DNA of 64,000 bases from Hybos culiciformis (lineage: Eukaryota > Arthropoda > Insecta > Diptera > Hybotidae): positions 74,859,524 to 74,923,523 of the forward strand of contig OZ023273.1 in the NCBI GenBank assembly GCA_964007475.1. The letters run 5' to 3'. Numbering within the stretch: position 1 is the stretch's first letter; every line of letters begins with the position of its first letter. Of this stretch, positions 1 through 10,754 are shown piece after piece. The position numbers and the translations under genes are program-made. The notes beneath the pieces were generated by a model that was given only the letters and a program-made list of their open reading frames with translations, ran no database searches and was not told the origin of the DNA.

Positions 1-1110
1 TGAAAAAATTTAATTCAGATCTAATAGAACTTATTACTGCTGGTAAATTTTTTAATTTTAAACTTAAGGAGTTGTAGCTTCAAACAGGCAAGTATTAAAT
101 TAAATTTGGTTCAGATTATATGTACATGTGAACTAGACCTGTGGTTGCTTTTTTATTTTTTTTGAACTCAAGATTGAAAAAATGGACGATAATATTACTT
201 ATTATTTTAATGTTATTGTTATTTGTTATTATAATTATTTTTTCAAATTTGTTGCGAATAATTTGTATTTATTAAAATTTTTTTTTTATCAAGAACTCAT
301 AACATACAAAAAAGGAACTTATAATATATATATTCTAAAAATAAATTTGTTTTGTTTATTTTTTTTTCGGCAAAATAACAGAAATAAGAAGCTTGAAATG
401 CAGATTAAGGATCAGAATCCGGTACAATTAAAAAAATCATGAAAAGACATATTCAAATTTTTCGAGACCTTTTATTTAAAACCAAGGCCAGTGAAATCTG
501 ATCTGTATTAAGCTGAGAAATGGGAGCAAAAAATGACTGTTTTTGGCACTTTAAGTGGCTGTAGCTCCGGAACGAGACCGAATTTCGGGAAACAAAAATT
601 TCACCGTACTCATAGTTTTTAAGCTACTTTCGATTGGGTTGAAAGAAAACCACATTTGAAGACCTCTCCGTGATTTTACTGAAATCCTACGTGAAACTGA
701 TCTATATGAAAACTTTTAAGATCGAAAAAAAAAATAAAAATATACTAAAAATAGAAAAAAAATATTAAGACCAAAGAACATTTATTTTTTTTAAATTAAA
801 GAAACATACAAAAAAAAAAACAGTGAAAGAAAAAATTGGGCAGATAAAAATAAAAATCAGTAAATTTTGAAATAATAAAATGCAAAATAATAATAACAGA
901 AAACCGTAAGTTTTAATTTTTTATTGGGAAAATAAACAAAATATAGCTAAATTTAGTCAATTGAAATATCCAAATAATAAAAATTAGAAAAAAAAAACAA
1001 TTAATTAACAACAAAAAACATTTTAAACACACAAAATAAATTTTTAATTCAAAAAAATAAGAAAATAGTGGAAAAATCCCACACAATATAAACCGAAACT
1101 TCTTAAATTT
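1..1110. other. AT-rich stretch without a recognisable gene
   Basis: No gene was recognised. Short open frames occur, but their composition follows the A/T-rich background. A less AT-rich block at about 480-710 has two related phrases (GTGAAATCTGATCTGTAT near 491 and GTGAAACTGATCTATAT near 692), so it may be a repeat relic. The stretch may be the leader of the retrotransposon that follows, whose 5' LTR was not found. Confidence 0.5.
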
Positions 1111-1380
1111 TTGGCCAAATTCATCAATGTTGAACAAGAAAATTTTTATTTAATGGGTAAAACAGAATCTAAAGAAATTGCCCCCGTAAATTCGGGCACT
1201 GTGGTAAATACACTCGAGGTGCAACAAGCCTCCATCGTAAACAGTGACATTATAATATTGCTTTATATTTTGACAATACTGTCGGTATTGTCAACGGCGT
1301 ATAAAATTTACAAAATGTGGCACAGTGCCACGAAAAAGAAATATTTCAATAAAGGTCAGTCTATGGTCACATTGGCGTAG
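1111..1380 (+). CDS. Small single-pass membrane protein upstream of gag
   Basis: This 89-residue ORF has a polar N-terminus, one strongly hydrophobic segment at about residues 46-64 (rich in I, L, V) and a basic C-terminal tail with a KMW...KKKY pattern, as expected for a small type III-like membrane protein. From memory, several mdg1/412-group and related insect Ty3/gypsy elements carry a short ORF of this form before gag: a V-N-rich stretch, a transmembrane helix, then a Y-K-rich tail. The role of such proteins is unknown. The frame could start at the second methionine (residue 15), just before the better conserved part. An unrelated micro-ORF remains possible. Confidence 0.55.
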   Translation: MAKFINVEQENFYLMGKTESKEIAPVNSGTVVNTLEVQQASIVNSDIIILLYILTILSVLSTAYKIYKMWHSATKKKYFNKGQSMVTLA

Positions 1381-1502
1381 ACCCCTCATTGGAAAAAGAA
1401 CAAAAGAATTTTCCATTAAAAAAAAAAAAAAAAGAACTTTTAAAAATTAAAAAAACAAAAATAAAAGCAAAATAGTAAAAACATTAGAACCTTTTTGGCA
1501 AC

Positions 1503-1703
1503 ATGCAGCCTGTAGAAATAACCCCTCTCGAAGTTGAAGACTTACCAACTTCATCTTTCACTCCGTTGTACTCAGAGGGAGCAAAAAAGTTGGAAGGTAT
1601 CGAAGATGAAGATACCGTAGATTTTGAAGACTATATTAAGGAATTAAAATATAGAAATTTTGAGTTTAATCAAAAAAAAGAAATTGTTCAATCAGAAAAA
1701 TAA
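1503..1703 (+). CDS. Small acidic ORF, function unknown
   Basis: This is a 66-residue ORF about 120 bp after the small membrane-protein ORF. It is acidic in the middle (EGIEDEDTVDFEDY) and lysine-rich at the end. No known domain was recognised. Its base composition is less AT-biased than the A-rich sequence around it, which hints at past coding selection. It may be a second accessory ORF of element A, but this rests on position only. Confidence 0.35.
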   Translation: MQPVEITPLEVEDLPTSSFTPLYSEGAKKLEGIEDEDTVDFEDYIKELKYRNFEFNQKKEIVQSEK

Positions 1704-2443
1704 ATAAAATAAAAATACAATAATTCTGATCCTATATGTAAATTAATATAAAAGAAATTTTTTTATATAAAAACAGAAAAAGTGAGAAAAATAAAATCTT
1801 TTTTTTAACTCAAAAATTGAAAATTAAACAATTTTTTTTAAAAAAAAAACAACAAACAAATAACTTGAAAATTAAAAATCCCAAATTCAAAAAAAAAAAA
1901 AAAAATTAAAAAATATTTTGAAAAAAAACACAGAAAAATAAAACAAAAAAAAATTTTAAAGAGAAAGAAAGTTTAGTAAAGAAAATTTTTAATAAAAATA
2001 AATTAATTTATGCAACAGTCAACTTTCAACATCACCATCATTCAACAATCAACAAAGGCGAGCATCTAGGTCAACACCAGCAAAGTATTCAGATATTGGT
2101 TTCAACAGGGAAGTAAATTGCGTCAAGTAGTGAATAGTTTTTGTTTTTTTTACGTCATTATTTTCATTTGCCTAAATTCAAAACGATTTGCAATATAATC
2201 GATAATCAATCTATTTCGAAAACAATAATTTTATTTTGGGCAGAAAATTTTTCTCATAAATAAATATTCGTAAATGATAAGACTTATTTAAAATAAAGAA
2301 AAAATATTATTAATATTAAGAACAAAAATATTAGTCAATTTTAAAAAAAAGAAAAATTATTATGGAATAAGTTTTTCCAAAATACGTAAAATATTCAAAA
2401 AAAAAAAAATAATTGATTTGGTTTTTTCCAATAAATAGAATTA
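1704..2443. other. A-rich leader-like sequence, no gene
   Basis: The sequence is mostly A-runs interrupted by short C-rich phrases, for example CAACATCACC near 2028. No coding or RNA gene was seen. It probably belongs to the leader of element A, upstream of the TIR insertion. Confidence 0.4.
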
Positions 2444-3747
2444 TAGTACGTTCCATAAGTCTCGGGTACCCTCCACACAGGACAATACCTCAGTTCTGTG
2501 ACAAATTTACTTTTGGAACGACAAAATCTGACAGCTAAGTCCGATGATTGAGACAATTTCTGCAAAAAATTCGTTCCAAAATGCTACCCTACCACAAAAC
2601 TTCTGCAAAGGGAAATTTTAAAATTTCCCATAACAACCTCAGTTCTGGGCGTACTTTTTAGTGCATTTTTTTCTAGGACAATAACAAATAATAACAAAAT
2701 GGGTATATTATTAGAAAAAAAAATTATAAATAAAAAAATATTGAACCATATACTGACAAAAAATTTTATACAGGTTTTTTTTACACTTTGATTTTCAGTT
2801 TACATTTTACTATAGCTATTCTCACTTCCTTTATGAATTATGATATTGCATAATGCCGAAAATTTCTCATGTATTTTGTTGGTTTTTTCGGCACTTGTGT
2901 AATATTTGTAAACAAAATATTGGAAAAAAAATTATGGGCAAGTCTACGATGCCTACGGCGTGGATCTGATAATGGATTCTTGTAGAACTCGACGTAATAA
3001 GACGAAAAGATCAAATAAAAATTTGCGATATCTCGCTTAGTTTTCAAGATATCAAACATTTTATTCATTTAAATATAAATTCATAAAAACCAGTTTAAAT
3101 TGTGATATCTCGAAAACTAAGCGAGATTTCGCAAATTTTTATTTTATCTTTTCGTCTTATTACGTCGAGTTCTACAAGAATCCATTATCAGATGAAAAAT
3201 AAATTAAGAAACTTCGTAAAGGGAGAACGGCAACATAAATTAGCATAATGTTAATAAGACATCAGCTGCTTGTAATTATTTGCATATATGTACTTTAATA
3301 TTTGTTCACCAAATGCATGTAACCAATTTCCAAAATAGAAATACTTTTTCATCGGTGAATCACTAGTCAATAGGGAGTAAAAATTCATTTTGAAGTGTGA
3401 ACTAACACATTCACTCAATTTTGGTCATGCATTTTAATAGTTTTTATGTGTTTAGCTTAAAAACATTAAAAAATAAAAAAAGAATTTTAGTTATTTCATT
3501 AAATTTGTATTTCTTTAAGCAAAATATAAGCAAATTAATAAATATACAAATTAATCTTCAAAATCTGAAAACAACAAATGTCAAATTTTTTAACAACGAT
3601 GCGCATATAAAATTTGTTAAGGTATATGATTTTAATATTAAAATGGTGGCAATACCCTGTGCATAGGACTTTGCAGAAGGTATTCCTAGGACTTTGCAGA
3701 AAAGGGAAATCTTGCGTGGAGGGTACCCGGACTTATGGAACGTACTA
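2444..3747. mobile_element. 1.3-kb non-autonomous TIR element with TTA duplication
   Basis: The ends are inverted repeats: the left begins TAGTACGTTCCATAAGTC and the right is its complement, with about 34 matching bases reaching into GGGTACCCTCCAC. TTA flanks both ends (2441-2443 and 3748-3750), which fits a PIF/Harbinger-type three-base target duplication. A Tc1/mariner reading with TA duplication and ends two bases further in is also possible. No transposase is encoded. The interior holds a separate 230-bp palindrome. Blocks near 2530-2640 resemble, in reverse, sequence at about 43170-43320, so a diverged relative may lie there. Confidence 0.8.
2964..3193. repeat. Long palindrome, 91-bp arms
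   Basis: The arms 2964-3054 and 3103-3193 are nearly exact reverse complements around a 48-bp spacer. The arm starts ATCTGATAATGGATTCTTG and the other ends CAAGAATCCATTATCAGAT. The arms differ only at a few bases, for example GATC/ATC after CGAAAA. It lies inside the larger TIR element and may be a nested foldback MITE, but no clear target duplication was seen. Confidence 0.85.
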
Positions 3748-5040
3748 TTAATATGAAATTGATCATCAAAAAAAAAAAATAGAAAGGAGCGACAGCCAAA
3801 ATTTTTATTTGGTTTGCAAAAATCCTTCGTTTATAAAATATAGTTGTTGGCAAATCGAAAAGGATTTGCTATTCTTGGTTTATTTTTTTGAAAATTGGAG
3901 ATATTATTTAATAAAAGGAAATATTAGGGAAAATTAATTACATCTATATTTTTATATAACTATATACAACAAAAAAAATTTTATCTAACTACTTTACACA
4001 ATATTATCATATTATATTCGTATATCGTTAAATTTTATTTCAGCGAATTATTAATTGGCGCAAGCCTCGCCCCAATCGAATCGCAAAATTTTTTTTCGAG
4101 ATATTTAAGTTTTTTATTGAAAAAAATTAAATTCAACCAAATCGAAATTTTTTTTTGGATTGACAAAATCCTAAATGTGTTTTTGGATTTTATATTTGTA
4201 AAAAAAAAAAAATATTGAAATTGAAATTAAACAATAATAGTGCACATTAATTGAGAAAATCGATTGCGTTTTAATTTCTCAATACATAATTAGAGGATTA
4301 ATTATTATTGTATAGATCGTTAAATAATTTTTATTAAGTACAAAATTATTGTACAAAATTAAATTATTTTCAAATAAATTTTCAGCTATTGCATTATTAA
4401 GGTGGCGACAGGCCTCGCCCTAAACTCATGGCCAATTTTTTTTTTTTTTTTTGAAAAGACCAAATCACTTAAGTCACAAAACACAAAACGACCAAATCAC
4501 TTAAGTCACAAAACACATAAAGACCAAATCACTTTAGTCACAAAACACAAAACACAAAACCAAATCACTTAAGTCACAAAACACAAAACGACCAAATCAC
4601 TTAAGTCACAAAACACAAAAAGACCAAATCACTTTAGTCACAAAACACATAACACAAAAACCAAATCACTTAAGTCACAAAACACAAAAAGACCAAATCA
4701 CTCAAGTCACAAAAAAAAAATATAATTAAATAAATAGGAATAAAATTACTTTTTCGTAAGTCAAGGTCAATGACAATAACGCATGTTTTGTTGATATCTT
4801 TTTTTTTTCTTTAAAAAAAAAAAAAAACAAATTTCTTTATATTTTCTGCAGAACGTATGTGGCAAAGTGAATGAATTAATAAGAAAAGAATAAAATAGGT
4901 AAATCTTTTTTGAAATATAAACTTTTTTTTCCCATATAAACACGACTAGGAAACTATAGTTTCCCTTTTGGAATTTTTTTTTGGAAATTACATTAATAAA
5001 ACTTTTATAGTATCTGGTACTTCACTCTGAGTATCATTTA
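3748..5040 (+). repeat. Repeat-rich leader of element A
   Basis: The leader before gag contains related blocks near 4020-4090 and 4375-4440: TTTCAGC, then ATTA-rich sequence, then GGCG...GCCTCGCCC and a T-run. A weaker partial match sits near 3785. The blocks are about 345 bp apart, so part of the leader seems to have been duplicated. TGGCGAC at about 4404 resembles the start of the tRNA-derived primer-binding site of mdg1-group elements, but no LTR end can be shown beside it. Confidence 0.5.
4456..4715 (+). repeat. Minisatellite of about eight ~30-bp units in the leader
   Basis: Units of the form GACCAAATCACTTAAGTCAC followed by AAAACACAAAA are repeated head to tail about eight times. Variants have CTTTAGTC or CTCAAGTC in place of CTTAAGTC, and every third or fourth unit is longer by an extra ACACAAAA. 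The variants recur in the same order, so the array probably grew by duplication of a three- or four-unit block. It lies in the untranslated leader just upstream of gag. Confidence 0.9.
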
Positions 5041-6618
5041 ATGTCATTTAGTGTAGCTTACAGAAATTTTATCAAAGTTCACAAAGACACGTTTGACAAA
5101 AGTTTCAAATGTATTAACATATCTAAACCTCCAAGTGGGCAAACAAGGGAAAAACACCTTAGAATTCTAATTGAAGAATACAATAGTATTCTTGCTATAT
5201 TGCGCGAGTTTGAGAAAAATTTCCCAGGAAATAAGAATAACTTAATCTTTTATGAACGGTTAAACGCGAAAATACTTAAAGTTTTCCATTTGTTGAGGGT
5301 GCCGTTTAAGCGCGAATTAAAATCGTTCAGACCAATAGTAGATATAAACTTTGAGGAGGAAGATAACGCGAACCGATCAGTTAATAGTTCAGAAACAATT
5401 ACTGAGGAGGATAAACAACTAGACATATCGGATATATTTGAAACTGAAGAAAAGTCTGAACATAACAATAATAGTAATACAGACTACTACGACGACGCAC
5501 AGTCCCAAAACTCACACGGTACAGATTCAGAAGAGGATAAAGCTGAAAACGACGACGCACAATCCCAAAGCTCTCAAATTTCAGATACAGAGGAAATAAA
5601 AATCGAAAATTTAAATATGGCAAATGCAGAAAGAGAATTTTGTGCATACGCGGTACAAGTCGTTCCAAAATTCGACGGCGCAGCGAAAAGCCTGACAGCA
5701 TTTATAGATGCGATCGAATTAGTAAATAGGCATGTCGGAGCACATGCAGATGCTTTTATCGCAATAATAAAAACAAAGCTATAAGGAACTGCAAGAAATT
5801 TACTAACAAATGAGAATACAGTGCAGGCGGTGATTGACGCGCTGCGAGCGAAAATTAAGCACGAATCGGCAGAGGTAATAGCAGCAAAAATTGCTAACAC
5901 CAAACAAAACTCGAGATCGGCAAATGTATACGCGACTGAAATAGAAAATCTGACGAAACAATTAGAAAACGCGCACATTATGGAAGGGATAAATCCTACC
6001 AACGCGTCGATACTTGCGACTAAAACGGCTCGACTGTCCTTTATACAAAACGCAACCAACGAAAGACTAAAACTATTAATGGAAGCTACGAAACCTGACT
6101 GTCTAAATGAAATAACGGCACGATTTTTGAGTGCTTGTGCGGAACAACCAACACAAAGCAATGTGCTTTATTACAGACGAAATAACGCAGGTAACAATAG
6201 AAACCAAAACAACAACAGACAATACAGAACAAACAAAAACAACAACTTTAGACCTTTTAACAATAACAATAGAAATTATAACAACAATAATTACAGAAAT
6301 AATAGATTTAATAATAACGACAACGACGATATTAACAGACGCCCAAATAATTTCAGAAATAACAATTTTGCCAACTACAGACCTAATAATAATTTCAATA
6401 ACTACAGACCAAACAACAATTTTAACGACAACAACAATTTTAATAACAACTACAGACAAAATAATAGACAAAACTATAACAACGCACCGAACAATAGAAA
6501 TGATAGGCAAAATCAGCCAAATAACAGAAACGTGCGTAATATGATTTTGCAAGACCGACCCGAGCAGGGAAACTACAACGGTCCCCAATTACAGCAAGGG
6601 GGGGACCAGGTCGAATAA
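5041..6618 (+). pseudogene. gag: Gag of element A with one in-frame stop
   Basis: The structural Gag protein would be about 525 codons, but TAA at 5782-5784 divides one continuous frame: 247 residues before it, and a second part in the same frame with its own open run at 5821-6618. The N-terminal third is mdg1/412-like. It is followed by an acidic segment with a repeated DDAQSQ motif (residues about 152-200). The C-terminal part is extraordinarily rich in Asn and Arg (RPNNNF, YRNNRF repeats), with no CCHC zinc knuckle, so RNA binding probably uses the Arg/Asn-rich tail. Only one lesion is visible, so decay is recent or the stop is an allele of this copy. Confidence 0.8.
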
Positions 6619-6680
6619 ACAAACGAAAAAAGAAAGAAATTAACAACGTTCCCGAAGTACCCCAAAATAATTTTTTTAAA

Positions 6681-7574
6681 ATGAATTTAAGTCTAACTAG
6701 TTTCTTACAATTAAAAACTGAAATGAGTGGTGTTTTTAATACCTACTTAATAGACACAGGAGCGGATATTTCCGTATTTAAGTCGGACAAGCTTCTTAAA
6801 ACAGCTAAAATAAATAGTAGTAAAGTATCCACGATAAGCGGAATAGGGAGGAATTCGATAAAGACCCAGGGAACTGTAGATACAGATATAATTTGCAAAG
6901 GGGCTGATTTTCACATTCGTATTGCCCATCAGTTTGAAATAGTCGACACAAGGTTTCCTATACCTACGGATGGTATAATAGGAATGGACTTTTTAAAAAA
7001 ATATAATTGTTTATTAGATTTTAACAAAAATACTGACCAACTAATTCTTAGACCTGACGATTACCATGAAGATTTGTCATTTATTCTACAAGACTCACTA
7101 ACTCCAAACTTTTTATCTTTACCCGCAAGAGCAGAGGTTCTTCGTAAAATTTTCATAGCAAACGTAAACCCAGACGAGAATGAAATTATAATTCCTAATC
7201 AAGAGATAGCCCCAGGGGTATTCATACCAAATTCCTTAATTTCAAAATCCTCCCCATACGTAAATGTTTTAAATACCAATTCTCACAATATTTTTTTAGA
7301 CAATCCTCAAATTCAAACAGAAAATTTTTCAGACTATGAAATCCATAGATCTACAGGTTCTAAACGAACATGTAAAGCAGACATTTTAGACAAATTATCC
7401 AAAAACTTTCCAAATTTTATAAAAGACAAACTGACAAATCTATGTACTGAATATATCGACATCTTTTCACCCGAGACAGAGAAAATAATTTTTATCAGCA
7501 AAAACTCCGTCTTAACGACGAAACGCCGGTTTACATCAAAAATTACCGTGTACCCCATACTCATAAAGAGATAA
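6681..7574 (+). pseudogene. pol: Pol of element A, protease and start of reverse transcriptase
   Basis: This frame begins 62 bp after gag in another frame, as in elements that use frameshifting or a separate start. The retropepsin motif LIDTGADIS has catalytic Asp at residue 25, and IIGMDFL at about residue 95 is the conserved C-terminal part of the fold. The coding frame changes by one base at about 7475-7500. After that point the reading continues in the frame of the next ORF, so the last 30 or so residues of this frame are not the real protein. The frameshift separates protease from reverse transcriptase. Confidence 0.8.
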
Positions 7575-7645
7575 TAAGTAAAGAAGTTGAAAAACTTCTG
7601 GAACATGACATTATTGAACCTTCCGCTTCGGAATATAATAGCCCC

Positions 7646-10303
7646 GTGCTATTGGTTCCTAAAAAATCATTACCTGGCAGCAAAGACAAACGCTGGAGAC
7701 TGGTAATAGACTTCTGGCAAGTCAACAAAAAGTTAATTGCCGATAAATATCCCTTGCCTAGAATTGAAGACATCCTAGATCAATTGGGCAGAGCCAAATA
7801 TTTTTCAAGTTTAGACCTTACACAAGGTTTCCTTCAAGTAGAACTCGACGAAAATTCACGGGACATAACTTCCTTTTCCACCGAAAACGGCTCTTTTCGG
7901 TTCAAACGCCTCCCTTTTGGCGTTAAAATAGCCCCAAATTCATTTCAAAGAATGATGTCCATGGCCTTTTCAGGTTTAACACCCTCAAAAGCTTTCCTAT
8001 ACATGGATGATTTGATTATAATTGGTTGTTCGGAAAACCATATGTTCAAGAATCTTGAAGAAGTTTTCTCCATTTGTCGAGATGCAAATCTCAAACTTCA
8101 CCCCGACAAGTGTCGATTTTTCCAACATGACGTGACTTTCTTAGGGCATAAATGCACAGACCACCGAATACTACCTGACGACTCAAAATTTGACAAAATT
8201 ATAAATTATCCTAGACCGCACGACGCCGACTCAGCAAGAAGATTTGTGGCTTTCGTAAACTATTATAGACGCTTCGTACCAAGATTCGCGGAGTATTCAT
8301 ATCACTTAACTCGGTTGACACGGAAAAATGTACCATTTTTATGGACGGATTTATGCGAAAAATCTTTTCAATATTTAAGAAATTCTCTTTTAAAACCGCC
8401 AATTTTACAATATCCTAATTTTGATAAACCTTTTTGCATCACTACCGATGCTAGTAAAATCTCATGTGGCGCAATTCTAAGCCAGGAAGGTGGCGGCCTT
8501 CAATTACCCATCGCATTCGCTTCAAGAACATTCACCAAAGGTGAACAAAATAAATCCGTTAGTGAGCAAGAGCTTGCCGCTATTCATTGGGCAATAAATT
8601 TTTTCAAGCCATACGTGTATGGAAAACACTTCTTAGTAAAGACCGATCATAGACCTCTTTCCTATTTATTCTCTATGAAAAATCCATCTTCTAAATTAAC
8701 TCGTATGAGATTGGATCTCGAAGAGTTTGACTTTACGATTGAATACATTAAAGGTAAAGACAATAACGGAGCTGACGCGCTATCTAGGATTGACTTTGCA
8801 GACATAAAAAACCTACAGGATAATAAAATTTTGAAAATGACAACTCGCGCCAACTCGCGTAAAATTAATAATGAAAATAAGCAACCCAAAACCAGCCGTG
8901 ACAATACAACCTTATTGATACCAAAAATATATGAATGTACTGATATTCGTGAAACTAAAAATTTCATCCGCTTGTTATTTAGTTTAGATAAGTCTAAACT
9001 AATTTTAAAATATAAAAATAAAATAATTATGAGTATATGCATGAAAGAATACATTGCTAATGGAAAGCTCGATTTAGATCAGCTTCTTTCAAGGCTAGAT
9101 AAAGAGGCCGGCAATCGTAAAATTTTAAAGTTACAATTATCAATGAATGATGAAATATTTCATTTAATACGGATCCAAGAATTTAAGAAAATTGCGGAAT
9201 TAAGAATTAAAAATATGAGTATAGCGCTAACTGCGAAAATTATAAAAATTTATGATAATGAAGAAAAATTTAAAATAATAAAGAAATTTCACGACGACCC
9301 TATTCAAGGAGGTCATACAGGTATCATGAGGACTTTAACAAAAATTAGACAAAAATTTCACTGGACTAACATGACAAAGGATGTTATTAAGTATATTAAG
9401 AAATGCGAAAGTTGTCAAAAGAATAAAGCTAGCACTAATAATAAAGAACAACCTGTTATAACTCCTACGCCGCAGAAAGCCTTTGATATTGTCATAGTAG
9501 ACACGGTAGGCCCTTTACCAAGATCTTTAAGCGGTAATGAGTACGCATTAACAATGATATGCGACCTAACAAAATACTTAGTAACAGTCCCTATTCCTGA
9601 TAAAACAGCTAAAACAATTGCTAAGGCAATGGTGGACAATTTTATATTAGTATACGGCCCCATGAAACAAATAAGAACAGATTTGGGTACGGAATATAAA
9701 AATGAGACTTTAAAAGAATTAGCAATACTACTAAATATTGAACACAAAATGTCGACGGCATACCACCATCAGACCCTCGGAACGATCGAGCGAAGCCATC
9801 GAACATTAAACGAGTACTTACGCTCATTTATTAATACAAATAAGACAAATTGGGACGAATATCTCAAATATTTTACCTACTGCTTTAACACTACTCCTTC
9901 TACAACGCACAATTATTGTCCGTTTGAATTAGTGTTCGCAAAGAATCCACCAACATTTGATTTTTTGGATAACGCAAATGTAGATCCTTTATACAATCTG
10001 GAATCTTATCAAAAAGAGGTAAAATATCGCTTGCAAGTCTCCCAGAATAGAGCGCAAAATTTGGTTCAAAAATCTAAAATAAGTACAAAAAATGTTTATG
10101 ATAGTAGTTCAAAACCAGCAAATTTTAAGTTATTTGACAAAGTTCTTTTAAATGTAACAGAAGGTGCAAGGCATAAGTTAGATCCTCTTTTTAAAGGACC
10201 CTTCACCATAATAAAAATTGAAGATACAAATTGCACGGTTAGCGATGAGATTAATAAAACTCAAACTGTGCATAAAAATCGACTAAAGTTGTTCCATCAA
10301 TAG
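7646..10303 (+). CDS. pol: Pol of element A: reverse transcriptase, RNase H, integrase
   Basis: This 885-residue frame is open from about 7490, and the given start is only its first ATG. In order it shows reverse transcriptase (VIDFWQVN at about residue 20; catalytic YMDD at about 118), RNase H (TDASKISCGA at about 267, TDHRPL at about 333), the integrase HHCC zinc site (HTGIMRT...CESCQKNK, about 555-592), the DDE core (VDTVG about 620, RTDLGTEY about 675, TIERSH about 713) and a C-terminal GPF motif. Trp in FWQVN stands where related elements have Arg in FRQVN, which may weaken activity. Because the upstream frame is shifted, it would not be made as one Gag-Pol protein here. Confidence 0.85.
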   Translation: MLLVPKKSLPGSKDKRWRLVIDFWQVNKKLIADKYPLPRIEDILDQLGRAKYFSSLDLTQGFLQVELDENSRDITSFSTENGSFRFKRLPFGVKIAPNSFQRMMSMAFSGLTPSKAFLYMDDLIIIGCSENHMFKNLEEVFSICRDANLKLHPDKCRFFQHDVTFLGHKCTDHRILPDDSKFDKIINYPRPHDADSARRFVAFVNYYRRFVPRFAEYSYHLTRLTRKNVPFLWTDLCEKSFQYLRNSLLKPPILQYPNFDKPFCITTDASKISCGAILSQEGGGLQLPIAFASRTFTKGEQNKSVSEQELAAIHWAINFFKPYVYGKHFLVKTDHRPLSYLFSMKNPSSKLTRMRLDLEEFDFTIEYIKGKDNNGADALSRIDFADIKNLQDNKILKMTTRANSRKINNENKQPKTSRDNTTLLIPKIYECTDIRETKNFIRLLFSLDKSKLILKYKNKIIMSICMKEYIANGKLDLDQLLSRLDKEAGNRKILKLQLSMNDEIFHLIRIQEFKKIAELRIKNMSIALTAKIIKIYDNEEKFKIIKKFHDDPIQGGHTGIMRTLTKIRQKFHWTNMTKDVIKYIKKCESCQKNKASTNNKEQPVITPTPQKAFDIVIVDTVGPLPRSLSGNEYALTMICDLTKYLVTVPIPDKTAKTIAKAMVDNFILVYGPMKQIRTDLGTEYKNETLKELAILLNIEHKMSTAYHHQTLGTIERSHRTLNEYLRSFINTNKTNWDEYLKYFTYCFNTTPSTTHNYCPFELVFAKNPPTFDFLDNANVDPLYNLESYQKEVKYRLQVSQNRAQNLVQKSKISTKNVYDSSSKPANFKLFDKVLLNVTEGARHKLDPLFKGPFTIIKIEDTNCTVSDEINKTQTVHKNRLKLFHQ

Positions 10304-10719
10304 GAGAAAATTTACATGTAAAATATGTACAAAAGTTTATTACTAGGTATGTGTGTGTGTGTGTGGATATCCATATTTTTAGCTTTAGATAATAAATAAA
10401 CCTATCTTAATTTTCTTTATAATAATTTTATAAATTTAAAACTATAGTATTGATAAATAATTAATTTTCCTTTAAAATTTTTTTTTGTATATAAATATTG
10501 GAAACTAAATACATCGTTATATTAAACTTAATCCATTTATTATTATTAAGAAAAAAAAAAGAACCTTGTATAGATGTAAATAATTAAAAAAAAAATAATA
10601 ATAATAATAATAAACAAGAAAAAATTTATAAAAAAAAAACAAGAGATATATAGCTATGCAAAACTAAATATAGTTCTATCGGTAGGTTATTTTTGTGTTG
10701 TTATCCTTCGATAAAATTA

Positions 10720-10754
<35 letters not shown>

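Noticed and set aside
182..442. 86-residue open frame near the window start
   Set aside because: Its F/Y/N/K composition equals that of translated random AT-rich DNA, and it has no domain or context.
4456..4715. CRISPR-like direct repeats
   Set aside because: Units are contiguous without unique spacers and lie in the leader of a eukaryotic retroelement.
5782..5784. Programmed stop-codon readthrough in gag
   Set aside because: Known readthrough in retroelements is at the gag-pol border, usually UAG. Here the stops lie within gag and two are TAA, so decay is more likely.
6103..6588. Antisense and alternative frames over the Asn-rich part of gag
   Set aside because: They arise from AAC/AAT repetition in the real frame; composition (V/I-rich or T/I-rich) is an artefact.
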